This document shows, piece by piece, positions 1 to 8,860 of a DNA stretch of 20,481 nucleotides. The stretch comes from an uncultured Bacilli bacterium (GTDB lineage: Bacteria > Bacillota_I > Bacilli_A > RF39 > UBA660): assembly GCA_934086775.1 (NCBI GenBank), contig CAKOIJ010000018.1, positions 1-20,481 on the forward strand, written 5' to 3'. Numbering within the stretch: the stretch's first letter is position 1; each line of letters starts with the position of its first letter. The notes below the pieces were generated by a model. It was given only the letters and a program-made list of their open reading frames with translations. It had not been told where the DNA came from and did no database searches. The translations under genes and the position numbers were made by a program.

Positions 1-174
1 ACTCTAACTTATATATTTTTCATTTATTAAACTTTTACAATTATTATCAAATAAAATAGAATAATTAAATAATAAAGTCCTAGATCAATCCCTCAATTTA
101 ATTTAAGTATATTTACTCATATTTATCCACCCGATGGTTAAATATTATAAAATAATTAAAATGTTTCACATAGA
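1..174. other. AT-rich intergenic end of window
   Basis: The stretch downstream of ileS holds no convincing open reading frame, RNA gene or repeat on either strand. Only the ileS terminator at its right edge is recognisable. Confidence 0.5.
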
Positions 175-204
175 AAAATAGAGAAATTATTTTTTCTCTA
201 TTTT
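175..204 (-). terminator. Intrinsic terminator of ileS, overlapping its stop codon
   Basis: A perfect 12-bp inverted repeat (175-186 and 193-204) encloses a 6-nt loop. Read on the minus strand it is followed by a short T tract. The last ileS codons form the upstream arm and the TAA stop (187-189) lies in the loop. The stem is AU-rich, so it may be a modest terminator. Confidence 0.65.
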
Positions 205-3200
205 AATAACAAATGTATTTCCTTCTTCATCAGCGTAAGTATTTTCTTCACTATTTAAGTCATTAACTATAGTAGCTAAAAGTTCGCTTTCAATTACATC
301 TTTATAAGCAGATATTACATTATCTTGAAGTTCTTTACTAGTAATAAATTCTATATTTATTCTGTCACTTATATCTAGTCCTATATTTTTTCTTAGTACT
401 TGACATTGTCTTATTAAATCTCTTAAAATTCCTTCATTTTTTAGTTCTGGTGTTAAAGTTGTATCTAATATTACATAATTAACTCCATCACTTGTCACAT
501 CATATCCTTCTTTAGCAGAAACTCTTATATCAAGCATATCTTTACTTAAGTTATAAGTTACTCCTTCAAAAGTAACTGATTTACTTTCAATATTATTAAT
601 ATCTTCACCGGTAAATTTACTAACTATCTTACTGAATTCCCCAATGTTCTTTCCAAATAATTTACCAACCTCTTTAAAGTTAGGTTTAACTAAGTATGAT
701 AAATAACTACTTGTTTCATTAGTATAAGACACTTCTTTTACATTTAATTCTTCCTTAATTAAATCAGTTAAATCTCCAATTACACTTTCATACTTCTTAT
801 CAAGTAAAACTTTTGATAAAGGTTGTCTTATCTTAATTCCAGCTTCTTCTCTAGCATTTCTTCCAAGACTTACTACATCCCTTACTAAATCCATTCTCTC
901 TTCTACTTTTTCATTTATTAGTGCTTCATTACATTTAGGAAAATCACTTAAATGAACACTTTCTTCTCCAGTTAAATTTGTATAAATTTCTTCAACTAAG
1001 AAAGGACTAACCGGCGCTAAAAGTTTAGATAAAGTTACAAGTACTTCATATGTTACCTTATAAACAGTCTTTTTACTATCATCAAGTTCACCTTTCCAAA
1101 ATCTTCTTCTATTTCTTCTAATATACCAGTTAGATAAATCTTCACTCACAAAGTTAACTAAAGGTTTAACAACTTTATTTAAATCATATTCTTCATATGC
1201 TTCTGTTACTTCTTTAACAAGTTTATTTAATTTAGAAAGCATCCATTCATCTATTAATTCATAACTTGTACTATTAATAAAATCTTTTGTTTCTAATTTA
1301 TCTGCATTAGCATACATACTAAAGAAATTATAAGTATTTTTAAGAGTACTAAAGAATTTACTATTTACTTCTTTTACACCCTCAACATCAAACTTAAGTG
1401 GAGTCCATACAGGACTTGCATATAACATATAAAATCTTACTGCATCAGCACCATACTGTTTAATAATTTCTTCTGGATTTATAATATTACCAGTACTTTT
1501 ACTCATTTTCTTACCTTTTGCATCAAGCATCATATCATTAACCACAACATTTTTAAATGAGCTTATTCCACTTACTAGTGTAGATATACAAATAAGTGAG
1601 TTAAACCATCCACGTGTTTGATCTACTCCTTCAGCAATAAAGTCTGCAGGAAATTGATTTTCAAATAACTCTTTATTTTCAAATGGATAATGAAACTGTG
1701 CATAAGGCATTGCCCCTGAGTCGAACCATACATCCATAACATCAGTTACTCTTGACATAATTTTGCCACATTCTGGACACTTAATATGTAAAGTATCTAT
1801 ATAAGGTCTATGAAGTTCCATCTCAAACACATTGGTACTTTCAACTATCTTATTTTGTAGTTCTTCTCTACTTCCAATACACTCTATATGACCACATTCA
1901 CATGTCCATAAAGGCATTGGACAACCCCAATATCTATTTCTTGAAATTCCCCAGTCTATCATATTTTCTAGCCAGTTATGGAATCTCTTTTCTCCAACAA
2001 ACTCAGGATACCAATTAACATTTTTATTAGCTTCAAGTATTTTATCTTTATACTTAGTTGTTTCAATATACCAAGCTGGTTTTGAATAATAAATAAGAGG
2101 ACTCTTGCACCTCCAACAATGTGGATATTCATGTGTCATTTTAATTTTCTTAAATAATTTATCATTTTCTTTTAAATATTTTATTATTTCTAGTTCAAGT
2201 TCAGGATCAGTTACCACTCTTCCTTCCCAAGGACCAACTGTATATGTTCCATCCTTTGCTACACTTTGTACAAATGCAATACCATTTTCTCTGCATACAC
2301 GTGAGTCATCTTCTCCATAAGCTGGTGCAATATGAACTATACCTGTACCATCAGCATCTGTTACATAATTATCAGCAACTACTACAAATGATTTACCATC
2401 TACCTTAGCAAATGGAAGAAGTTGTTCATATTTAAGGCCTACCATATCAGTTCCCTTAAACTTATCTAGTACTTTAAACTCATCCCCTAATATTTTGTTT
2501 GCTAAACTTTCACATACAATAAATTTATAACCCATACTTTCTACTTTTAAATATGTTAAATCAGGATTAACACACGCAACTACATTATCTATAAGTGTCC
2601 AAGGTGTTGTAGTCCATACAAGCATAAACACATCTTCATCTACTAATTTAAAAGGTACTATTACCGTATTAACTGTATCCTCTTGATAACCTAAACTAAC
2701 TTCGTTTTTAGAAAGTTCAGTACCACATCTATAACAGTATGGAAGAACTTTATTACCATGATAAATAAGTCCCTTATCAAAGATATTCTTTATTAACCAC
2801 CATTCACTTTCAATAAATTCATTAGTACATGTAATATATGGATTATCACTATCAATTAATTGCCCCATCATATCAGTCATTTTATTTACTTCATCTATGT
2901 TAGTAGCAGTTTCATTATTACATTCTTTACAAAAGTTTTCTATTCCAAATGCTTCAATATCTGCTTTAGTTTTAAAACCAAGTTTCTTTTCTACATTAAC
3001 TTCAATTGGTAAACCATGAGTATCAAGTCCTATTTTTCTAAGAACTCTTTTCCCTTGCATTGTTTGATACTTACAAAAAGCATCCTTTATAGTTTTAGCA
3101 AATACATGATGTAATCCTGGTTTAGCATTAGCGTAAATTGGACCATCATAAAACACGTAATCTTCTCTACCTTCTCTGTTTTTAATAGTCTTTTCTAATA

Positions 3201-3273
3201 AGTTTTCCTTTTTCCACTTATTTACTAAATTACTTTCTAAAGTATTAGTATTTTCTTTAATTTCTTTAAACAT
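187..3273 (-). CDS. ileS: Isoleucyl-tRNA synthetase, type 2, with GXHH signature
   Basis: Cytoplasmic class I synthetase that charges tRNA-Ile with isoleucine. At 1028 residues it has the length of the type 2 (eukaryote-like) family. The Rossmann-fold signature reads GLHH at residues 53-56, where most enzymes have HXGH, and KMSKS is intact at 589-593. The DWGISRNRYWG block and several CxxC zinc-type pairs (PYCYRC, PHCWRC, TCECG, KCPECG) are present, as is a long C-terminal tRNA-binding part. The start is supported by an AAGGAAG ribosome binding site 4-5 nt before ATG. The gene follows an Ile-specific T-box leader, so its expression should respond to uncharged tRNA-Ile. The GXHH form is known from type 2 enzymes with extreme mupirocin resistance. 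Identification is firm; resistance is inferred from the motif. Confidence 0.97.
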   Translation of the reverse strand: MFKEIKENTNTLESNLVNKWKKENLLEKTIKNREGREDYVFYDGPIYANAKPGLHHVFAKTIKDAFCKYQTMQGKRVLRKIGLDTHGLPIEVNVEKKLGFKTKADIEAFGIENFCKECNNETATNIDEVNKMTDMMGQLIDSDNPYITCTNEFIESEWWLIKNIFDKGLIYHGNKVLPYCYRCGTELSKNEVSLGYQEDTVNTVIVPFKLVDEDVFMLVWTTTPWTLIDNVVACVNPDLTYLKVESMGYKFIVCESLANKILGDEFKVLDKFKGTDMVGLKYEQLLPFAKVDGKSFVVVADNYVTDADGTGIVHIAPAYGEDDSRVCRENGIAFVQSVAKDGTYTVGPWEGRVVTDPELELEIIKYLKENDKLFKKIKMTHEYPHCWRCKSPLIYYSKPAWYIETTKYKDKILEANKNVNWYPEFVGEKRFHNWLENMIDWGISRNRYWGCPMPLWTCECGHIECIGSREELQNKIVESTNVFEMELHRPYIDTLHIKCPECGKIMSRVTDVMDVWFDSGAMPYAQFHYPFENKELFENQFPADFIAEGVDQTRGWFNSLICISTLVSGISSFKNVVVNDMMLDAKGKKMSKSTGNIINPEEIIKQYGADAVRFYMLYASPVWTPLKFDVEGVKEVNSKFFSTLKNTYNFFSMYANADKLETKDFINSTSYELIDEWMLSKLNKLVKEVTEAYEEYDLNKVVKPLVNFVSEDLSNWYIRRNRRRFWKGELDDSKKTVYKVTYEVLVTLSKLLAPVSPFLVEEIYTNLTGEESVHLSDFPKCNEALINEKVEERMDLVRDVVSLGRNAREEAGIKIRQPLSKVLLDKKYESVIGDLTDLIKEELNVKEVSYTNETSSYLSYLVKPNFKEVGKLFGKNIGEFSKIVSKFTGEDINNIESKSVTFEGVTYNLSKDMLDIRVSAKEGYDVTSDGVNYVILDTTLTPELKNEGILRDLIRQCQVLRKNIGLDISDRINIEFITSKELQDNVISAYKDVIESELLATIVNDLNSEENTYADEEGNTFVIKIEKK

Positions 3274-3295
3274 AATCTTCCTTCTTTCTTAAAAT

Positions 3296-3491
3296 AAAAA
3301 AGGATGGTTAAGGAGTGCAAAGCACGGTACCATCCTTTTATTTACTTTATTATTTTAACGGCTTTAGCCGGCTTTAACTTATCCTTAAAGCACATCAAGA
3401 GTGATCTATATATGCTATTATTATTAGTTTCCACCAACCACTAACTCTCTATAAACTTTTTACATATATCGTCTCTTTCATTTGTTTTTAC
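3296..3491 (-). promoter_or_regulatory. T-box leader of ileS (specifier AUC, Ile)
   Basis: Reading the minus strand, stem I carries the AGAGAG and GGTTGG conserved pieces. A specifier codon ATC (3403-3405) sits in the ATCACTC context. The T-box core TGGTACCGTG is at 3323-3332. The antiterminator is unusually clear: AAGGA / TCCTT outer helix, the TGGTACC bulge, then a GTGC-TTT-GCAC inner helix. The competing terminator pairs 3298-3307 with 3330-3339 and is followed by T residues. The ATC specifier agrees with the downstream ileS gene. Known mechanism: uncharged tRNA binds specifier and bulge and permits read-through. Confidence 0.93.
3298..3339 (-). terminator. Regulated terminator of the ileS T-box
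   Basis: Ten-bp stem, AAAAGGATGG paired with CCATCCTTTT, followed by a T run on the minus strand. Its left half overlaps the antiterminator helix, so the two folds exclude each other. Confidence 0.85.
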
Positions 3492-3497
3492 AAAGTT

Positions 3498-3526
3498 ATA
3501 ATATCACAAATAAGTTCCTTTGTCTA
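3498..3526 (-). promoter_or_regulatory. SigA-type promoter of ileS
   Basis: The -35 box TAGACA (3521-3526) and -10 box TATTAT (3498-3503) are separated by 17 bp, each one mismatch from consensus. Transcription would start just before the T-box leader. It lies in the gap after rpe, and no terminator is visible there, so read-through from the prpC operon is also possible. Confidence 0.75.
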
Positions 3527-3544
3527 CACTTTTTTATAGCAAAA

Positions 3545-4180
3545 TTACTCTTTCATGTATTTTACTTTACTATTTATATCTCCACCTAATAAGTAACTTG
3601 AACTAACAAGTATATCTACATTTTTTTCTTTCAGTATACTTATATTTTCTTCATTTACCCCACCATCTATACTTATTAATGTTTTATAATTTTTTTCCTC
3701 TATTTCTTTCTTTAACACATCTATCTTATATAATACACTTTCCATAAATCTCTGACCACTTTTACCTGGAACAACACTCATAATTAGGACTACATCGGTA
3801 TACTTTAATAAATCAAATATTTCTTTAGGACTTGTATCTGGATTAATAGATATACCTACTTTTATACCATTATTCTTTATATGATTAATTATATCTAAAT
3901 GATTTTTAACTGCTTCATAATGAAATGTAATATTATTTACATACAAAGTACTTAAATCATCAATATATTTATTGGGATTTTTAACCATTAAATGTATATC
4001 TAATGGTTTACTAGTATAGTTACTATACTTTATTACTTCACTTATAGTAAAAGATTTATTTTCAGTAAACTTACCATCCATAATATCTACATGAATATAA
4101 TCTATATCTGTTTTATCAAATAGTTCTATTGCATCTTTAGGTTTTATCTTATTACTTAAGAAACTAGCACTTACTAACAT
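3545..4180 (-). CDS. rpe: Ribulose-phosphate 3-epimerase
   Basis: Interconverts ribulose 5-phosphate and xylulose 5-phosphate in the pentose phosphate pathway. The 211 residues form one TIM-barrel domain. The expected metal ligands are visible: H30 and D32 in IHVDIMDG, H63 in DIHLMV, and D172 in SIDGGVN. The phosphate-binding block MSVVPGKSGQ (134-143) is also present, with KS where many family members have GF. The start follows an AAAGGAGAGG ribosome binding site. The rsgA stop codon lies 1 nt upstream of the ATG, so it is the last gene of the prpC-prkC-rsgA-rpe operon, as in Bacillus. Confidence 0.95.
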   Translation of the reverse strand: MLVSASFLSNKIKPKDAIELFDKTDIDYIHVDIMDGKFTENKSFTISEVIKYSNYTSKPLDIHLMVKNPNKYIDDLSTLYVNNITFHYEAVKNHLDIINHIKNNGIKVGISINPDTSPKEIFDLLKYTDVVLIMSVVPGKSGQRFMESVLYKIDVLKKEIEEKNYKTLISIDGGVNEENISILKEKNVDILVSSSYLLGGDINSKVKYMKE

Positions 4181-4181
4181 A

Positions 4182-5006
4182 TTACCTCTCCTTTATAAGC
4201 TTTATATAGTTATCATATCTACTTTTAAGTATTTTCCCATTTTTTACTCTTTCTATTACTGAACAGCCCACATTTTTAGTGTGATCACAAGTATTATACT
4301 TACATTCAAAACCAAATTCAATGAAAGCATCACTTATTTCTTTTTTATCTAAATTAAGTTCTAAACTACTAAATCCTGGAGTATCGGCTATTAAACCATC
4401 ATATAAAGGCATTAAAGTAACTAATCTAGTAGTATGTTTACCTCTCCCTAAAGAAGTACTTACCTCTCCTGTTTTCAAATTTAATTTCTTATCCAGCATA
4501 TTTAAAAGAGTACTTTTACCAGCTCCAGTTTGTCCTCCTAAAGCACAAACTTTACCTTTTAATTCTTTTTTTATTTTTCTTTTATCAGTATTTTTATATA
4601 CTTTATAACCTATTTTTTTATAGTATTTTAAAATATTTAATATTTCTTTCTTTTCTTTTTTAGTAATTAAATCTAATTTAGTTACTACTATTATAGGAGT
4701 TATATTATTTACTTCACTTAAAACTATAAATTTATCTAATAAATAAGTACTAAAGTCTGGTACCTTAGTGCTTACTACTATAAATAGTTTATCTATATTA
4801 GATACAAGAGGTCTTATTAGAGTATTTTTTCTATCAAGGACACTTTCTATAGTTTTAGTTTCTTTATTAAAGTAAACATTATCTCCTACTGTTAGTTTTA
4901 TATTTTTTAATTTTCCTCTTACTGTACAAGGAAAAACTTCTCTATTATCATAGAGAAAATATAAATCTTTATTTATACTAATTATTTTTCCTAAACTATT
5001 CTTCAT
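4182..5006 (-). CDS. rsgA: Ribosome small subunit-dependent GTPase A
   Basis: Circularly permuted GTPase that acts late in 30S ribosome maturation. An N-terminal OB-like part (about 1-65) is followed by GTPase motifs in permuted order: G4 TKLD at 109-112, G1 GQTGAGKST at 158-166 and G3 DTPG at 208-211. A C-terminal zinc-binding set follows (C235, C240, H242, C248). Length 274 is slightly short for the family (about 290-350). The ATG overlaps the end of prkC by 11 bp, and no strong ribosome binding site precedes it, which suggests translational coupling. In Bacillus the homologue CpgA is a substrate of the neighbouring kinase PrkC; that link here is inference. Confidence 0.95.
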   Translation of the reverse strand: MKNSLGKIISINKDLYFLYDNREVFPCTVRGKLKNIKLTVGDNVYFNKETKTIESVLDRKNTLIRPLVSNIDKLFIVVSTKVPDFSTYLLDKFIVLSEVNNITPIIVVTKLDLITKKEKKEILNILKYYKKIGYKVYKNTDKRKIKKELKGKVCALGGQTGAGKSTLLNMLDKKLNLKTGEVSTSLGRGKHTTRLVTLMPLYDGLIADTPGFSSLELNLDKKEISDAFIEFGFECKYNTCDHTKNVGCSVIERVKNGKILKSRYDNYIKLIKER

Positions 5007-6738
5007 CTGGCATTATAATATCGTCTACTACATCTGGGTTTTTAGTTATTGTTATTACTAAAGTTACACCTGCGACAACTGGATCTCCTTCTTTTCTACT
5101 TTGCCCTACTACTGTATTAGGCGCAACTAGTGAGTTCTCTGTATATTTCTTTTCAAGTATTAATCCATATTTACTTGCATATTCTTCTACTTGTTCAACA
5201 GTATATGTTGTAAAGTTAGGATAAAGCACTTCAACATCAGGAATATAAAGTGTTATAGTATCACCTTTTTTAACTACTTCCCCTGTTTCAGGACTAGTTT
5301 TTATTACAGTATTATCCTCTATATTATCTTCTTCCTTAACTTTTTCTTTATCAATAACAACATTACATTCATATTCTTTACATTTTTCATCAAGTTTTCC
5401 TTTAGCTTCCAAATAATTCATACCTTTATAATCTTCTAAAGTAAATGAACTCTCTCCTGTAGATACATGAATACAAACATTTCTTCCTTCTTTTACATAT
5501 GTTCCAACTTCCGGATCTGTTTTCACAACATATCCTTCTTCTATTTCATCACTTGCAACAGGTTTATAATCTTCATTACCACATGTTACATTAAAACCTG
5601 CTTTAACCAGTTTATTAGTCGCATCTTTTTTACTAAGTTTACTTACATCAGGCACTTCTATTGTTTTGCCTTTACTTAAATGAGGAAGCAAGAATACAAT
5701 AGCAGCAGTTAATACTATTAAACCAGTAAATACACTTGCTAATGTTATTAAAAGTTTCTTTTCATTTTTTGTTTCTTCTTTTTCTTTCTTAGTCATTTCT
5801 TCCTTCTTCTCTTTCTCTTCTTTCTTTATTATTTCTATTGCTTCATCGAGATTTCTTGTTTTTTCTAGTTCATTATCTTTATATGGATATACATATTTAG
5901 GTTCATTAATTCTTGATTCATCCATAGCTGTTATAATATCTTGATGCATTTCCCTTGCATCTTTATATCTATTTTGAGGATTTTTAGCCGTTGCTTTTAA
6001 TATTATGTTCTCAATACTTTGTGGTAATTCTGGAAGTTTTTCCCTTATACTTGGAAGTGGTTCTTTTAAGTGTTTAAGCGCTATTTCAACAGCATTATCG
6101 CCTTTATACGGAACACTACCAGTTAAAAGTTCATACATAAGTATTCCCATACTATATATATCACTTCTTATAGTGCTTCCTCTTCCAGCTGCTTGTTCAG
6201 GAGGAAGATAATGAACACTACCCATTACTGAATTTGTCTGAGTAAGTTGTGTACTATTAAGTGCCATTGCTATACCAAAATCAGTTATTTTAATCATTCC
6301 ATTATCAAGTATCATTATATTTTGAGGTTTAATATCTCTATGAATAATATAAGAATCATGAGCATGAGCCATTCCATCAGTTAATTGACTCATAATATCA
6401 ATAACTTCAGTTATTGTTAAACTTCCTCTTCTTTTTAATAATTGTTTTAAAGTTTTACCTTCTACATATTCCATAACTATATAATATTGACCATCTTCTT
6501 GATCAAAGTCATATATTTGTACTATATTAGGATGATATAGGTTACTTGCACTCAGTGCTTCTCTTTGAAAACGTCTGACAAATTTCTCATCACTTGCTAA
6601 ATCTCCTCTTAATACTTTTACTGCAACGTTTCTATCAAGTATTGTATCATAGGCTAAATAAACATTAGCCATTCCACCTTCACCTAGTGTTCTAATTATT
6701 GAATATCTATCATTGATCTTTGTTCCCTTAATTATCAC
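4996..6738 (-). CDS. prkC: PASTA-domain serine/threonine protein kinase
   Basis: Membrane-spanning Hanks-type kinase that senses cell-wall fragments and controls growth, division or germination in Bacillota. The cytoplasmic kinase domain occupies about residues 12-272. It has the glycine loop GEGGMANV (19-26), catalytic lysine K41, glutamate E60, HRD at 133-135, N140 and DFG at 153-155. A charged juxtamembrane segment (about 290-328) precedes one membrane helix (329-351). Three extracellular PASTA repeats follow (about 359-428, 430-500 and 501-572). Length 580 is close to StkP/PrkC. It begins 2 nt after prpC and overlaps rsgA. The gap suggests tight co-expression with its antagonist phosphatase. 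Confidence 0.96.
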   Translation of the reverse strand: MIIKGTKINDRYSIIRTLGEGGMANVYLAYDTILDRNVAVKVLRGDLASDEKFVRRFQREALSASNLYHPNIVQIYDFDQEDGQYYIVMEYVEGKTLKQLLKRRGSLTITEVIDIMSQLTDGMAHAHDSYIIHRDIKPQNIMILDNGMIKITDFGIAMALNSTQLTQTNSVMGSVHYLPPEQAAGRGSTIRSDIYSMGILMYELLTGSVPYKGDNAVEIALKHLKEPLPSIREKLPELPQSIENIILKATAKNPQNRYKDAREMHQDIITAMDESRINEPKYVYPYKDNELEKTRNLDEAIEIIKKEEKEKKEEMTKKEKEETKNEKKLLITLASVFTGLIVLTAAIVFLLPHLSKGKTIEVPDVSKLSKKDATNKLVKAGFNVTCGNEDYKPVASDEIEEGYVVKTDPEVGTYVKEGRNVCIHVSTGESSFTLEDYKGMNYLEAKGKLDEKCKEYECNVVIDKEKVKEEDNIEDNTVIKTSPETGEVVKKGDTITLYIPDVEVLYPNFTTYTVEQVEEYASKYGLILEKKYTENSLVAPNTVVGQSRKEGDPVVAGVTLVITITKNPDVVDDIIMPDEE

Positions 6739-6740
6739 GT

Positions 6741-7478
6741 TTATTCTCCTTCCCTACTTAAAAATGCAATTGAGATATTATCGTTTCCACCCCTTAAGTT
6801 ACTTTTTAATATTAACTTATCAATTTTTTCATTTATATCAAGTTCCTTATCATTTAATACTCTCTCTATCTGCTCTTTACTTACCATATTAGTAAGACCA
6901 TCACTACAAAGTAATATTCCATCTACTGTTGTTTCCACATCAAAAATATCAGCTTCAATTTTAGGTGCAGCACCAAGTGCTTTCATAAGCACATTTTTTT
7001 GTGGGTGATTTTCAGCTTCTTCAGGCCTTAATTCTCCACTTTCGACTAATATATTTACTAAAGTATGATCTTTAGTTACTTTATATAATTTTTCATTTTT
7101 ATATACGAAACCACTAGAATCTCCAACATTAGCAAATATTAAATAGTCCTTCGTTAACACCGCGCATACTAAAGTTGTTCCTAGCCCAGTTGCATTTACA
7201 TGTTCCTCTGCATATTTAATTATAGTAGTATTTACCTCTTCAATTATTTCTTTAAGCCAAGTTATAGCATCCATTTTAGAACCAAGTGAACTTAAACTTT
7301 GAAATCTTGAACCAATGGTAGTAACTGCAACAGAACTTGCAACTTCTCCTGCTTTATGACCACCCATCCCATCTGCAACTAAAAGAAGATAATCTCCACT
7401 TAAATTCTTAACTATAGTTACAGAATCTTCATTATGACTTCTAACTTTACCTGGATCTGTTTGATAATGTGCTTCCAT
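6741..7478 (-). CDS. prpC: PP2C-family serine/threonine phosphatase
   Basis: Metal-dependent phosphatase that reverses PrkC phosphorylation. PP2C motifs are in order: RSHNED near the N-terminus, VADGMGGHKAGE, the NVGDSSGF block, LCSDGLTN, and GGNDNIS at the C-terminus, supplying the aspartates that bind Mn/Mg. Length 245 matches Bacillus PrpC/Stp. There is no signal peptide or membrane segment, so it is cytosolic. Start is supported by an AAGGAAGGCGGG ribosome binding site. It is first in the prpC-prkC-rsgA-rpe operon, with its own promoter 40 nt upstream. Confidence 0.96.
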   Translation of the reverse strand: MEAHYQTDPGKVRSHNEDSVTIVKNLSGDYLLLVADGMGGHKAGEVASSVAVTTIGSRFQSLSSLGSKMDAITWLKEIIEEVNTTIIKYAEEHVNATGLGTTLVCAVLTKDYLIFANVGDSSGFVYKNEKLYKVTKDHTLVNILVESGELRPEEAENHPQKNVLMKALGAAPKIEADIFDVETTVDGILLCSDGLTNMVSKEQIERVLNDKELDINEKIDKLILKSNLRGGNDNISIAFLSREGE

Positions 7479-7514
7479 ATTACCCGCCTTCCTTATTTAA
7501 TTATATACATTTTT

Positions 7515-7544
7515 ATTATATCATACAACTAAACTCATAGTAAA
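7515..7544 (-). promoter_or_regulatory. SigA-type extended -10 promoter of the prpC operon
   Basis: The -10 box is a perfect TATAAT (7515-7520) preceded by TGA, giving an extended -10. A TTTACT -35 (7539-7544) lies 18 bp upstream. Confidence 0.75.
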
Positions 7545-7566
7545 TAATAAAGATTTAAGATAAAGT

Positions 7567-7595
7567 AAAAACTCTACCAAAAATGTAGAGTTTTT
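7567..7595. terminator. Perfect hairpin with T tract between prpC and tRNA-Arg
   Basis: An 11-bp perfect inverted repeat (7567-7577 and 7585-7595) with a 7-nt loop. Both orientations end in a run of T, so it could stop transcription either way. It lies just upstream of the prpC promoter. The likeliest role is to insulate that promoter from minus-strand transcripts arriving from the gerM side. About 115 bp of AT-rich sequence to its right holds nothing recognisable. Confidence 0.55.
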
Positions 7596-7709
7596 GTCAA
7601 CATTACTTAAAACAATAATACTTTTAACTTTTAAAAACTAATAAAAATAAGTAAATTTTTAATCTTATTAATAAAATAGTAGTATTTTTTAAAAAATAAC
7701 AAAAAAGAC

Positions 7710-7738
7710 TTGATATTCTAACAAAATTATTGTATACT
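7710..7738 (+). promoter_or_regulatory. Promoter of tRNA-Arg
   Basis: TTGATA (7710-7715) and TATACT (7733-7738) are separated by exactly 17 bp. The mature tRNA begins about 20 nt after the -10 box. Confidence 0.75.
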
Positions 7739-7758
7739 TTAGAAGTATTAAGACAACT

Positions 7759-7835
<77 letters not shown>

Positions 7836-7846
7836 TTTTAAAAATT

Positions 7847-7872
7847 AACTTTAGCTTTGCTAAAGTTTTTTT
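7847..7872. terminator. Bidirectional terminator shared by tRNA-Arg and gerM-like gene
   Basis: Nine-bp perfect stem AACTTTAGC/GCTAAAGTT with a TTT loop, followed on the plus strand by seven T. On the minus strand it follows directly after the stop codon of the gerM-like gene (7871-7873) and ends in a T-rich tail, so it can serve both converging transcripts. Confidence 0.8.
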
Positions 7873-8797
7873 AATATTTAGTTATCATTTCATCCCCTAC
7901 ATAAAACATAACTTCACTAACATTATAATTATCTTTAACACTCTTACCAATTGTATAAACCACTTCTTCTAATATATTTTTATCATACATTGAATAGAAA
8001 ATCTTATCATTAAAAGTAAGTTTCATCACATTCTCTTTCTTTTCATAATTAATTAACTCTGCTTTAGAATTTAAATAACTACTTAAATTACTTTGATATA
8101 AAACACTACTTTTAAGTTCACTAACTATAACACTTATTTTATCTTCATTAGAATTGGTAACTTTAGTAACAGGGACATAATAACTATTACCTTTATCTTC
8201 GCCTATATAATAAACAGTAGTCTTAGTTAAATCATAGAGATTATTAATATCATAATTTTTATTTATACCATAACTTCTATCAAAAATATTTGGTAGAAGT
8301 TTATTTGAATTAGGAAGTCTTTCAAGAATTTTACCTTCTACTTTAAGAATAACTTCTTTCACTTCACTTTCACTAGTAAGTGTATAAACAATAGCTTCAA
8401 TCATTTTTTCTTCCATTAAATTAGTAACATTTAAAATTTCTTTAGAAAAGTCAATTGTACAAGTATTATTCTCAACACTTAAAGATAATACTTTAGTATC
8501 ACTTGGTATAACACCTTTAAAACTACTGGGAACTTTCTCATTATTATCTTTCTTTATAAGAAGTTCCATTTTATTTTTTAGTTTTTCTATTAAATCAGTT
8601 TCTTTTGATATAACAGATACTTCACTTACAAAGTTATTCTTATCAAGTAAAAAAACTTCACTAAAATCACTTTCTTCATAATAAGTAATATTTTTATTAA
8701 CATTTAATTCCTTAGTAGGAAAAAAATACAAAAGTCCAATAACAAATAAAGCACTTGTAGTAACAGCAATCTTTCTAAACCCAAATCTTTTTAACAT
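7871..8797 (-). CDS. gerM: GerM-like sporulation protein with two GerMN domains
   Basis: Short cytoplasmic N-terminus, one membrane helix (about residues 9-26), then an extracytoplasmic part with two GerMN-type domains (about 60-165 and 190-305). The first contains VIPSDTKVLSLSVENNTCTI followed by DFSKE, and the second the parallel LTFNDKIF. In Bacillus, GerM helps assemble the channel between mother cell and forespore and is needed for sporulation. Bacillus GerM is a lipoprotein; here no lipobox cysteine follows the helix, so it is probably helix-anchored. An AGAGGTGA ribosome binding site precedes the ATG. It follows gerE after an intervening terminator and lies near spoIIIAH. Length 308 versus about 366 in Bacillus. 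Confidence 0.82.
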   Translation of the reverse strand: MLKRFGFRKIAVTTSALFVIGLLYFFPTKELNVNKNITYYEESDFSEVFLLDKNNFVSEVSVISKETDLIEKLKNKMELLIKKDNNEKVPSSFKGVIPSDTKVLSLSVENNTCTIDFSKEILNVTNLMEEKMIEAIVYTLTSESEVKEVILKVEGKILERLPNSNKLLPNIFDRSYGINKNYDINNLYDLTKTTVYYIGEDKGNSYYVPVTKVTNSNEDKISVIVSELKSSVLYQSNLSSYLNSKAELINYEKKENVMKLTFNDKIFYSMYDKNILEEVVYTIGKSVKDNYNVSEVMFYVGDEMITKY

Positions 8798-8836
8798 ATG
8801 TCACCTCTACTTAAAGTATATTAAATACATAAATAA

Positions 8837-8860
8837 AAAATGACTTTTGTTAGTCATTTT
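8837..8860 (-). terminator. Intrinsic terminator of gerE, containing its stop codon
   Basis: Nine-bp perfect stem AAAATGACT/AGTCATTTT with a 6-nt loop, then a T run on the minus strand. The last Asn-Asp codons form the upstream arm, and the TAA stop (8850-8852) falls at the loop. Confidence 0.8.
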
